Shown here one piece after another: positions 8,830 through 16,196 of a DNA stretch of 64,000 nt. The stretch lies in contig CAVXZG010000002.1 in assembly GCA_963766375.1 (NCBI GenBank), positions 37,948 to 101,947 on the forward strand, read 5' to 3'. Position numbers and translations under genes: made by a program. Position 1 is the first letter of the stretch. Each line of letters starts with the position of its first letter. This DNA is from AC-32 sp963766375. Its GTDB lineage: Bacteria; Actinomycetota; Thermoleophilia; Gaiellales; Gaiellaceae. Under the pieces are notes generated by a model, which saw nothing but the letters and a program-made list of their open reading frames with translations, was not told where the DNA came from and did not search any database.

Positions 8830-8894
8830 ACGGTTTTCATACTAGACGTCGGCGAGCACGTCGCTCGAGCCGGCCTTGCAGGTCTTGAAGCCGT

Positions 8895-9314
8895 TCAGCC
8901 TGGCCGAGCTGAAGCAGGCGCTTGTGGCCGCGGCCGGCTAGCCGGCTCGCTGCGCCAGACCTGAGTCAGCGAGACGCCGGGGCGCAAGCCCTGCCTGGCG
9001 GCTTCGCCGGCCGGGAGCTCCAGCACCGTGCGCGATCCCCGGCAGGCCGCGGCCCGCCATGGGGCGAGCTCCGCTGCGACCTTCAGGACCCGGCTCTCCC
9101 GGTCGAGGAAGACCGCGTCGATCGGGAAGCGCATGAACGCCGTGTGGATCGAGGCCGCCGGCCGGAGCAGCATCCCCTCGCCCGAGGAGAGACCGCTCCG
9201 GCCGAGCAGGCCGCGCAAGCGGGCGAACATCGTCTCCGCAAGGAGACAGTGCTCGCAGACGACGGTGCCGTCGTCGTTCGCCAGCGCAACTTCCGGCATC
9301 CGCCCCGGCATCAT
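8895..9314 (-). CDS. DUF192 family protein
   Basis: The 139-residue product matches DUF192, a small beta-rich domain of unknown role often secreted or cytoplasmic: 'AETMFARLRGLLGRSGL', 'IHTAFMRFPIDAVFLDRE' and 'VLELPAGEAARQGLRPG'. The start codon overlaps the stop of the M15-type gene by one base, so the two are translationally coupled. The last ~18 residues are Pro/Arg/Ala-rich and unlike the family. An out-of-frame tail beyond them ends at about 8842, which hints at a possible indel at the 3' end. Confidence 0.8.
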   Translation of the reverse strand: MMPGRMPEVALANDDGTVVCEHCLLAETMFARLRGLLGRSGLSSGEGMLLRPAASIHTAFMRFPIDAVFLDRESRVLKVAAELAPWRAAACRGSRTVLELPAGEAARQGLRPGVSLTQVWRSEPASRPRPQAPASARPG

Positions 9315-10711
9315 CAGTACCCGACGTGGATGTGGTCGTAGTGGTTGGCCAGCGGGAACGACGGCCCGCCGAGCCCCATCAGCGAGATCACCTGCGCCGG
9401 GAGCATCCGGCCGGGGAGCATGAGGACGCTGCGCACCGCCTGCTCCGTGATCCCGCCGGGCTGCTGGTGCCCCGTGATCGAGACGTCACGGAGAGCGGCG
9501 ATGTCGACCGCGCGGCCGTACACGTGCGCGGAGACGACACCCGGGCGGGCGTAGAGCCGGTGCCCGCTGACGAGGCACGAGACCGTGACCTCGCGGTACG
9601 TCTGGGCCAGGTACAGCATCAGCGCGAGCACCCGGACGTCCACGCGGCCGGCGGCGACGTCTGCGCGCCCGCCCGCGTAGATGTGCAGCCGGGAGTCGTG
9701 CAGAACGCGGTCCTGCAGGTCGGCCTTCTGCGAGAGCAGGCCCCGCACCAGGCTCGTGAGCCCGACGGAGCGGTAGTAGTTGCGCAGCGCGACCACGCGG
9801 TCGGCGAGCGAGGTGTCGCTCGAGTACGAGAGCGCCGCGGCCCACGGGTTCGCGCGGCCGCCGAGCGAGCCCAGGCGGAACGCGAGCGTGCGCAGGCCCG
9901 CCCGGTTCGCCGGCACGCGGCCGTTGTGGCCGTCCGCGCGAAGGGTCGCGAGCACGAGCGCCCAGTCGACGTGCGCCTGCCGCGAGAAGGCGACGAGCTC
10001 ACGCGCGAACGCGAGCTGCAGCCGGGCGGCGGGAGGCGTCGGGTCGGGAGCCGAGCGGTTCAGCCAGACGGTCGCGCCCGCGGCGGCGTCCACCTCGGGG
10101 TCGAGCGCCGGGGCTTTCTCCGGCTTGGGAGCTTGAGCCTTCGGCTTGTGCGAAGCGTGTGGCCGGGAAGGCTTGGCGCCCTGGCGCGCGACGTGCCTCG
10201 TCGAGACGGCCGCCTGCTTTGGCGCGGACGATGGCAACGCCGCCGAGGCCGAGGAGTGCGAGGGCCGCGAGCTCAGCACAGCAGTCTTGACCGCGGCCGG
10301 CGCTGGAGCCGGCTCGGCCGGGGTCGTCGGCTCCGGCTGATCGCCTGCGTCGACCTGCCCGCTAGCAGGCGCAGGGCCGGTCGGTCCTGTCGGACCGGTC
10401 GGCCCGGTCGTGCCCTGTTCGGCCTGCGCGACGACCGGGGTCGCCTCGTCGGCCGCGAGCATCGACCTCACGCCGTTGCCCGCGCCCGCGGAGAGCGCGA
10501 GCCCGGCAAAGAAGAGAAGGCTGAAGGACAGCGTGTGCGCGAAGCGCTTGCCAAAGCTGCGCTTCGGTGCGGGCTGCGGCTCCGTCTCGCCCCGCTCGTC
10601 CCACTCGTCCCAGGCGCGGCCCCTCCCGAGCACGGTGAGGACGCACCTCGCGAAGGAGAGGAGGAGGAGGTGGTGGAGAAACCGCCTGGTCAGAGAATTC
10701 CGTCGTGGCAT
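9314..10711 (-). CDS. Membrane-anchored M15-type (VanY/D-Ala-D-Ala-like) peptidase
   Basis: A 465-residue protein. It has a basic N-terminus and one membrane segment (about residues 50-70, 'LSFSLLFFAGLALSAGA'). A low-complexity linker follows with a short GPTGPTGPTGP collagen-like run and Ala/Pro/Lys-rich sequence. The C-terminal domain has metal ligands arranged as in peptidase M15: 'SAHVYGRAVDIAAL' (H-x6-D) and a final 'HYDHIHVGY' (HxH). The inferred job is peptidoglycan cleavage outside the membrane. It is divergent from the Tad pilus operon, where it could help pili pass the wall; that link is inference. The ATG at 10711 has GGGAG 8 bases upstream. Confidence 0.65.
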   Translation of the reverse strand: MPRRNSLTRRFLHHLLLLSFARCVLTVLGRGRAWDEWDERGETEPQPAPKRSFGKRFAHTLSFSLLFFAGLALSAGAGNGVRSMLAADEATPVVAQAEQGTTGPTGPTGPTGPAPASGQVDAGDQPEPTTPAEPAPAPAAVKTAVLSSRPSHSSASAALPSSAPKQAAVSTRHVARQGAKPSRPHASHKPKAQAPKPEKAPALDPEVDAAAGATVWLNRSAPDPTPPAARLQLAFARELVAFSRQAHVDWALVLATLRADGHNGRVPANRAGLRTLAFRLGSLGGRANPWAAALSYSSDTSLADRVVALRNYYRSVGLTSLVRGLLSQKADLQDRVLHDSRLHIYAGGRADVAAGRVDVRVLALMLYLAQTYREVTVSCLVSGHRLYARPGVVSAHVYGRAVDIAALRDVSITGHQQPGGITEQAVRSVLMLPGRMLPAQVISLMGLGGPSFPLANHYDHIHVGY

Positions 10712-11096
10712 TGCCTTGCTCCCGTTCGTCGGGCGCCGGTGGGCCGCCACTTCGGCGCGGATCTCGATTGGCATCCGCGGGCCGTACGGACTTGGGAGGA
10801 CTATCGAGCGACCGGGCCGCGGCGCCCTCCCCCGATCTAGGGAAGTCGGGGTCGGATCCCTTGCACGAGGGATGCGCCCCCCGCCGGATCTGAACCGATG
10901 ATCGCGGCACTGAGTCATATAGGCGGCGCGGCCACGCCACAGAACACTTCGGAGGTCTTTCCGGCGTGACCAAGCGCATCGCCAGCACGAACAACAGACT
11001 TTTCCAGAACCGCAGGCAACTCATTCACGCGGTTATTCCATCGGGCAATTCGCGCGCCGACGCGTGCGCATCGATGAGAGAAGGGAGGTGACTCAA
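10712..11096. other. Divergent intergenic region between peptidase and flp
   Basis: There is no credible gene in these 385 bases. The region holds the leader of the peptidase (minus) and of flp (plus). Two short inverted repeats are visible: ATCCCT/AGGGAT at 10856-10873, and GGGAGG pairing with CCTCCC at about 10795-10835 on the minus-strand leader. These could form a structured leader, but I do not recognise a known riboswitch. GGGAGGTG at 11083-11090 is the flp ribosome-binding site. Confidence 0.5.
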
Positions 11097-11285
11097 ATGC
11101 TGAAGCTCTTCACCTTCGTGCAGGCCGCCGCAGATTCATTGCGCCGGCGCGAGGAGGGGCAGACGATGGCGGAGTACGGAGTGGTGCTCGCCGTCATCAC
11201 GCTCCTGGTGGTTGGTTCGATCACGCTTCTCTCCGGAAAGATCCAGGGGGCGATCGACGCCGTCTCGGCCATCATGCCCGGCTAG
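11097..11285 (+). CDS. flp: Flp-family type IVb pilin
   Basis: The 62-residue prepilin has a short basic leader followed by 'GQTMAEYGVVLAVITLLVVG', the Flp signature with the glutamate five residues after the expected cleavage point. The hydrophobic segment forms the pilus core. The ATG at 11097 follows GGGAGGTG with six bases between. It is the first gene of the Tad operon. A strong hairpin behind it (11312-11333) may keep pilin transcripts more abundant than those of the assembly genes. No prepilin peptidase (TadV) is in the window. Confidence 0.92.
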   Translation: MLKLFTFVQAAADSLRRREEGQTMAEYGVVLAVITLLVVGSITLLSGKIQGAIDAVSAIMPG

Positions 11286-11311
11286 GGCAAGCCCGCACGT
11301 ATTTCGTCTGG

Positions 11312-11333
11312 GGCCCCTTCCTCGGAAGGGGCC
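11312..11333 (+). terminator. Hairpin between flp and tadE (partial terminator)
   Basis: GGCCCCTTC and GAAGGGGCC form a perfect 9-bp stem with a CTCG loop, followed by a C/T-rich stretch (TCTTCCCTC) rather than a pure U tract. It sits 26 bases after the flp stop and 24 before the tadE start. That is the usual place for an attenuating terminator that favours the major pilin. Confidence 0.6.
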
Positions 11334-11356
11334 TCTTCCCTCAAAGAAGGACTCCC

Positions 11357-11761
11357 GTGATTACCGCATATCGCCGCAAAATTCAGATGAGATCGGAGCG
11401 AGGCCAGTCGCTGGTCGAATTCGCACTGGCGTTGCCGATTCTCGTCCTGCTCCTGTTTGCGGTGATCCAGTTTGGAATCGCTTTCAACAACTACGTCACG
11501 TTGACCGACGCCACCCGCGCCGGCGCCCGCAAGGCGGCCGTCGGGCGACAGCTGTCCGACCCGGTTGGCGCTTGCGTAACCGCGATCCGGAACTCCGCGA
11601 CCGACCTCAGGCAGGCGGATCTTTCTCCCAGCTGCTCGTCGACCTGGCAGCCGGGCGCGGACGTGAGCGTGACCGCGACCTACCCGTACACGATCAACCT
11701 GCTCGGCATTCCGGTGAAGACCGGGCGCCTGTCGAGCACGACCACGGAGCGTGTGGAATGA
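11357..11761 (+). CDS. tadE: TadE-family pilus protein
   Basis: The 134-residue product has the TadE-like opening 'ERGQSLVEFALALPILVLLL': a pilin-like leader with Glu in a single N-terminal membrane segment, then a small extracytoplasmic domain with two cysteines. TadE is a pseudopilin-like part of the Tad machinery. The GTG start at 11357 follows AAGAAGGA. The stop overlaps the ATG of the next gene (ATGA). Confidence 0.85.
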   Translation: MITAYRRKIQMRSERGQSLVEFALALPILVLLLFAVIQFGIAFNNYVTLTDATRAGARKAAVGRQLSDPVGACVTAIRNSATDLRQADLSPSCSSTWQPGADVSVTATYPYTINLLGIPVKTGRLSSTTTERVE

Positions 11762-12712
11762 GAGCTCGCAGCGATCGTGGCCAGGCAACCGTCCTGACCG
11801 TCGTGTTCCTGGTCGTGCTCCTGGGCATGGCGGCCCTGGTCCTCGACATCGGGTCGTGGTACCGAGCCGACCGGGCGACGCAGTCGACCGCGGACGCCGC
11901 GGCCCTCGCGGGCGCGCAGGCGCTGCCGGGCGACAGCGCAACGGCAAACACCCTGGCGCTGCAGTACGCGACGAAGAACGGCGGCCTCGGCTCGGGCGGG
12001 GTCACGTTCTCCTCGAAGATCGTCGCCAACGACACCATCAAGGTCACCGTCAAGCGCGCCGCCCCCACCTTCTTCGCGAAGATCTTCGGGAAGAACACGG
12101 TGACCGTCGGTTCGACGGCGACGGCCCGATCGGAGGGCGTCTCGGCGGTCAAGTACGTCGCCCCGATCGTCGTCCACTACAAGCACCCGCTGCTCAACTG
12201 CAAGGGGCCTGCTTCGAAGCCGACCTGCGCTCCGGACTTCGGCCCCACTCACCCGACGACACTGGACCTCGAGGATCTGCACAAGCCGGGCGGCGGCAGC
12301 GGCTCAGGCGCGTTTGGCCTGCTCAATTTGAACTACGGCGATCCGACCGGAAATATCGGCGCCGGAACGCTCGCCGACTGGCTGCTGAACGGGTATGGCG
12401 ACGAGCTGCCTCTCGGTACCTATTACTCCGCGCCGTCGGCGAACTTCAACAACTCGCAATTCCAGAGCTCCCTCGACCGCCGTCATCGGCAAAGAGGTGC
12501 TCTTCCCCGTCTACCGCCTGTTGACCGGCCCGGGATCGAACGCCAAGTACGACATCATCGGCTGGGTCGGCTTCGTCATCACCTCGTTCAACACGGGCGG
12601 AAGCTCCGGAACCCTCACCGGCTACTTCACCAGCTACACCGCCAGCGGAGTCCAGGCGACGACCGGTGGAAACCCCTACTTCGGCGTTCACAAAGTCGAG
12701 CTCGTCGATTAA
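11758..12712 (+). CDS. TadG-like pilus-associated protein, one frameshift
   Basis: Opens 'RGQATVLTVVFLVVLLGMAA' and 'DRATQSTADAAALAGAQAL', the hallmark of TadG/DUF2134-type proteins: a single N-terminal anchor followed by a pseudopilin-like helix. The rest is extracytoplasmic and Gly/Thr-rich. The frame breaks at about 12476-12480; dropping one C restores 'SSLDAVIGKEVLFPVYRL', and the protein runs on to 12712 (about 317 residues). It is translationally coupled to tadE. Both halves look conserved, so the break is likely a sequence error. Confidence 0.75.
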
Positions 12713-12739
12713 CCAACTCCAGGAGAGAGAGCCACTGCA

Positions 12740-13549
12740 ATGACATATCGAGTCAGGAACATCGGAATCGCTGTCGCGCTCGCCGCCGTCGCAGCTCTTT
12801 TCACGAGTTTCTACGTGACGAGCTACAAGCGGCACGTGCAGCGAGGCGAGGACCAGGTCACGGTGCTCGTCGCCAAGCACGACATCGCTCAGGGCACCCC
12901 AGGGGCCGAGGCTTCGAAAGACCTCACCTCCTTGCAGGTGCCGCGGCGCAGCGTCGTCCACGGCGCAATCTCGAGCCCGGACGAGATCCAGAATCTCGTC
13001 GCCACGCAGAAGACGCTCGAGGGTGAACAGGTCACGGTCCGGCGGTTCAGCCCCGTAGCCGAGAACGGCGTTCGGGCCGATCTCAAGGGCAACCTCCGCG
13101 GGATGCAGGTCCAGGGCGACATCAACCAGACGCTCGCCGGGACTCTGCGCGACGGTGACCACGTCGACGTCGTCGCAACCTTCAAGTACCACTTTGCCGG
13201 CGCCACCTCGCAGGACAGCTTCTCTGCGACCCGCGTCGTCCTGCGCGACCTGAAGGTCCTGAAGGCGCCGGTCGGACCGCCGGTCGGGAGCAAGCTGTCG
13301 ACCGGGCTGCAGAGCAACTTCTCGGTTCTGCTCGCCGTCACGGACCAGCAGGCGCAGAAGCTCAACTTCGTTTCCAGCACCGTCGGCGGCAGTGCCTCGA
13401 GCGGCGTGGGCTGGTCGCTCCAGCTCCGGCCGGTCGTGCACGCGGCCGACAGCCCGGAGAGCGTGACCACGCTGGGAACCGTCCTCCGCGACGGGCTCAG
13501 CAAGAAGCAGCTGAAGCGCTTCTTCGGCACCTTCGGAGGAGGTCAGTGA
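12740..13549 (+). CDS. cpaB: CpaB/RcpC-type Flp pilus assembly protein (SAF domain)
   Basis: The 269-residue product has one N-terminal membrane segment ('IGIAVALAAVAALFTSFYV'). A SAF-like domain follows ('VTVLVAKHDIAQGTPG'), then the RcpC/CpaB region with 'LRDGDHVDVVATF' and 'VLRDLKVLKAP'. CpaB proteins sit in the envelope and connect the pilus to the wall or outer layers. The ribosome-binding site AGGAGAG precedes the ATG. It lies between tadG and cpaE in the usual Tad order. Confidence 0.85.
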   Translation: MTYRVRNIGIAVALAAVAALFTSFYVTSYKRHVQRGEDQVTVLVAKHDIAQGTPGAEASKDLTSLQVPRRSVVHGAISSPDEIQNLVATQKTLEGEQVTVRRFSPVAENGVRADLKGNLRGMQVQGDINQTLAGTLRDGDHVDVVATFKYHFAGATSQDSFSATRVVLRDLKVLKAPVGPPVGSKLSTGLQSNFSVLLAVTDQQAQKLNFVSSTVGGSASSGVGWSLQLRPVVHAADSPESVTTLGTVLRDGLSKKQLKRFFGTFGGGQ

Positions 13550-14748
13550 TGAGTCAGGAAACCCTCAACCCCACTGGGACCCGAGAGCGCGCCCGCATCT
13601 ACGTCACGGGCGACTGCGACGGGCTCCCGGACCTGCGCGATGCCCTGATGAACCACCCGGACGTCGAGGTGATCGGCTCGACCGCCCAGGTGGCGGAGGC
13701 CGCCGCGGCCCTGACGGGCGGGCACCTCCAGGTCGTCCTGCACGCGACCCGCTCGTCGACGCTGCCGGTGAACGAGCTGGCCGCGCTCCGCGAGTACACA
13801 CGGGCGCCGCTGGTCCTGCTCGCCTCGAACGGCTCTCCGGCCCTGCTGGAAGAGGCGCTCGAGCACGACGTCGCCGACGTCCTGCTGTTGCCGCAGCTGA
13901 CCGACAACGTCGTCTTCTCGATCCGCAAGGCCGGCCACGTCGGCAAGCGGCTGACGGGCTCGCAGCGCCGGCACGGCCGGCTCGTGACCGTCTTCTCGCC
14001 CAAGGGCGGGACGGGCAAGACCGTCACGGCCACGAACGTCGGCACCTCGCTGGCGAAGCACTGGGGCAAGCGGGCACTCCTGCTCGACCTCGACCTCCAG
14101 TTCGGCGACGCCGCGATCATGCTCGGGATCGAGCCGGAGAAGACGATCTACGACCTCGTCACCGCTCCAGGCGAGCTCGATTCCGAGAAGCTCGCCGGCT
14201 ACACCACGCGTCACGCCTCCGGGCTGGACATCCTCCCGGCGCCTCTGCGCCCCGAGGACGCCGAGCTCGTGACGGAGGCGAAGCTGGCCAGGCTGCTGGA
14301 GGTAGCGCGGGAGTCGTATGACGTGATCGTCGTCGACACCTCGCCCTTCTTCCACGGGCCGATGCTGGCGACGCTCGACCGCACCGACGAGCTCCTGCTC
14401 CTCTGCGGGCTGGACGTGCCGACGCTGAAGAACGTGCGGCTCAGCCTGCAGACGCTGGAGCTGCTCTCCTTCCCGCCCGACCGGATCAAGCTCGTGCTCA
14501 ACCGGGCCAACTCGAAGGTCGGGATGAAGCCGAAGGAGGTCGAGTCGGCCCTCGAGCGCAAGATCGACTTCGAGATCCCGAGCGACCGGATCGTCCCGCT
14601 CGCCGTGAACCGCGGCAACCCGGCGGTGCTCTCGGACCCGAAGGCCGAGTTCTCGCGCGCCGTCCGCGCGATGGCGAAGGAGCTCGTGGCGGCCCAGGCC
14701 GCGGCGAAGCAGAAGAAGAGCTTCCTCGCGACCCTGGCGAGGGCCTAA
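13549..14748 (+). CDS. cpaE: CpaE/TadZ-type localisation ATPase
   Basis: A 399-residue protein with an N-terminal receiver-like domain (residues ~15-130), degenerate at the phosphorylation pocket. A MinD/ParA-type ATPase domain follows, with the deviant Walker A 'FSPKGGTGKTVTATNVG', 'LLLDLDLQFGDAAIML' and 'YDVIVVDTSPFF'. The family places the Tad machine in the cell. The ATG at 13549 follows GGAGGAGG and overlaps the cpaB stop (TGATG). The stop overlaps the cpaF ATG (TAATG). Confidence 0.9.
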   Translation: MSQETLNPTGTRERARIYVTGDCDGLPDLRDALMNHPDVEVIGSTAQVAEAAAALTGGHLQVVLHATRSSTLPVNELAALREYTRAPLVLLASNGSPALLEEALEHDVADVLLLPQLTDNVVFSIRKAGHVGKRLTGSQRRHGRLVTVFSPKGGTGKTVTATNVGTSLAKHWGKRALLLDLDLQFGDAAIMLGIEPEKTIYDLVTAPGELDSEKLAGYTTRHASGLDILPAPLRPEDAELVTEAKLARLLEVARESYDVIVVDTSPFFHGPMLATLDRTDELLLLCGLDVPTLKNVRLSLQTLELLSFPPDRIKLVLNRANSKVGMKPKEVESALERKIDFEIPSDRIVPLAVNRGNPAVLSDPKAEFSRAVRAMAKELVAAQAAAKQKKSFLATLARA

Positions 14749-16196
14749 TGGGTCTCCACGACCGACTCCACCGTCAGAACGGCTCGACCAACGGCCACGC
14801 CCCCGAGGCGCATGACGCGCTCTCCGGTCAGGCCCCCGAGCCCGTCGAGCGGCGCGCGGACCCATACGGCGACCTGAAGAGCAAGATCCACCACGCCTGC
14901 ATCGCGAAGCTCGGCCCGCAGCTCTACGCAGCCGGCAAGTCGGAGGAGGGCACCACCGACGACCTGGCCGAGAAGGTGCTGCGGGTGGTCACCGAGCAGC
15001 TCGCGCTCGACCGCACCCCGCTGACTCGCGAGGAGCGGCGCCAGATCACGCGCGAGATCACTGACGACATCCTCGGCTACGGCCCGCTGGAGCCGCTGCT
15101 CCGCGACGACTCCGTGACCGAGGTCATGGTCAACAGGTACGACCGGGTCTTCGTCGAGCGGCGCGGGAAGATCGAGCTCTCCGACGCGAGTTTCGTCGAC
15201 AACGCCCACCTGCTTCGGATCATCGACAAGATCGTCTCGCAGGTCGGTCGACGCGTCGATGAGGCGTCGCCGATGGTGGACGCGCGCCTTCCCGACGGAA
15301 GCCGTGTCAACGCCATCATCCCGCCGCTCTCGCTGCGGGGGCCGACGCTCACGATCCGGAAGTTCTCGCGTGACCCGTACACGATCGACGACCTGATCGA
15401 GTTCGGCACGACCACGCCCGAGGCGGCGCAGTTCCTCTCCGCGTGCGTGCGCGGGAAGCTGAACGTGCTGATCTCAGGCGGTACGGGCACCGGAAAGACG
15501 ACCACGCTGAACGCTCTCTCCGCTTTCGTCCCGAATGACGAGCGCATCGTCACGATCGAGGACGCCGCCGAGCTCCAGCTTCAACAGGAGCACGTGATCA
15601 CGCTCGAGGCTCGCCCGCCGAATATCGAAGGCGAGGGCGAGATCCGCATCCGCGAGCTCGTTCGTAACGCCCTGCGCATGCGCCCCGACCGGATCATCGT
15701 CGGCGAGGTCCGCGGCGCCGAGACCCTGGACATGCTCCAGGCGATGAACACGGGCCACGAGGGCTCGCTGACCACGATCCACGCCAATACGCCTCGCGAT
15801 GCGCTCTCGCGTCTCGAGACGCTCGTGCTCACCGCCGGCGTCGAGCTGCCGCATCGCGCGATCCGCGAGCAGATCGCCAGCGCCTTCGACCTCCTCGTCC
15901 AGATCGCACGCCTCGTCGACGGCTCGCGCCGCATCACCCACATCACCGAGGTGCTGCGGATGGAGTCGGAGGTCATCACCCTGCAGGACGTCTACGTGGC
16001 AAAGCCGCCGGACGAGGGCGCAGCTACGTCGGGGCAGCCGGTCAAGCTCCTCGCCGAGCTCGAGTGCACCGGGCTCAAGCCCCACTTCCTCGAAAAGATG
16101 GCGGCGAACGGAGTCACCCTTCCGCCGACGTTCTTCGGCGACTCGGCGTCCTTCCGGTCGAACTACGCAGCCGCGAGCTACGGCGGGTTCGAATGA
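14748..16196 (+). CDS. cpaF: CpaF/TadA secretion ATPase
   Basis: The 482-residue hexameric ATPase that powers Flp pilus assembly. Visible are the N-terminal domain with 'GYGPLEPLLRDDSVTEVMVN', Walker A 'ISGGTGTGKTTTLNALS', the Asp box 'IVTIEDAAELQL', Walker B region 'RIIVGEVRGAETLDMLQAM' and the His box 'GHEGSLTTIHAN'. The length is normal. It is coupled to genes on both sides by overlapping stop and start codons. Confidence 0.95.
   Translation: MGLHDRLHRQNGSTNGHAPEAHDALSGQAPEPVERRADPYGDLKSKIHHACIAKLGPQLYAAGKSEEGTTDDLAEKVLRVVTEQLALDRTPLTREERRQITREITDDILGYGPLEPLLRDDSVTEVMVNRYDRVFVERRGKIELSDASFVDNAHLLRIIDKIVSQVGRRVDEASPMVDARLPDGSRVNAIIPPLSLRGPTLTIRKFSRDPYTIDDLIEFGTTTPEAAQFLSACVRGKLNVLISGGTGTGKTTTLNALSAFVPNDERIVTIEDAAELQLQQEHVITLEARPPNIEGEGEIRIRELVRNALRMRPDRIIVGEVRGAETLDMLQAMNTGHEGSLTTIHANTPRDALSRLETLVLTAGVELPHRAIREQIASAFDLLVQIARLVDGSRRITHITEVLRMESEVITLQDVYVAKPPDEGAATSGQPVKLLAELECTGLKPHFLEKMAANGVTLPPTFFGDSASFRSNYAAASYGGFE

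Noticed and set aside
10872..10905. tRNA-like T-arm sequence (GGTTCAGATCC on the minus strand) upstream of flp
   Set aside because: The invariant A58 of the T loop is G, the stem pairs poorly, and no acceptor, D or anticodon arm can be built around it.
11212..13026. 604-codon plus-strand frame across flp, tadE, tadG and cpaB
   Set aside because: It crosses four recognisable genes out of frame and encodes Arg-rich sequence without motifs.
13543..14865. 440-codon open frame on the minus strand
   Set aside because: Antisense to cpaE, which has clear ATPase motifs; composition shows a shadow frame.
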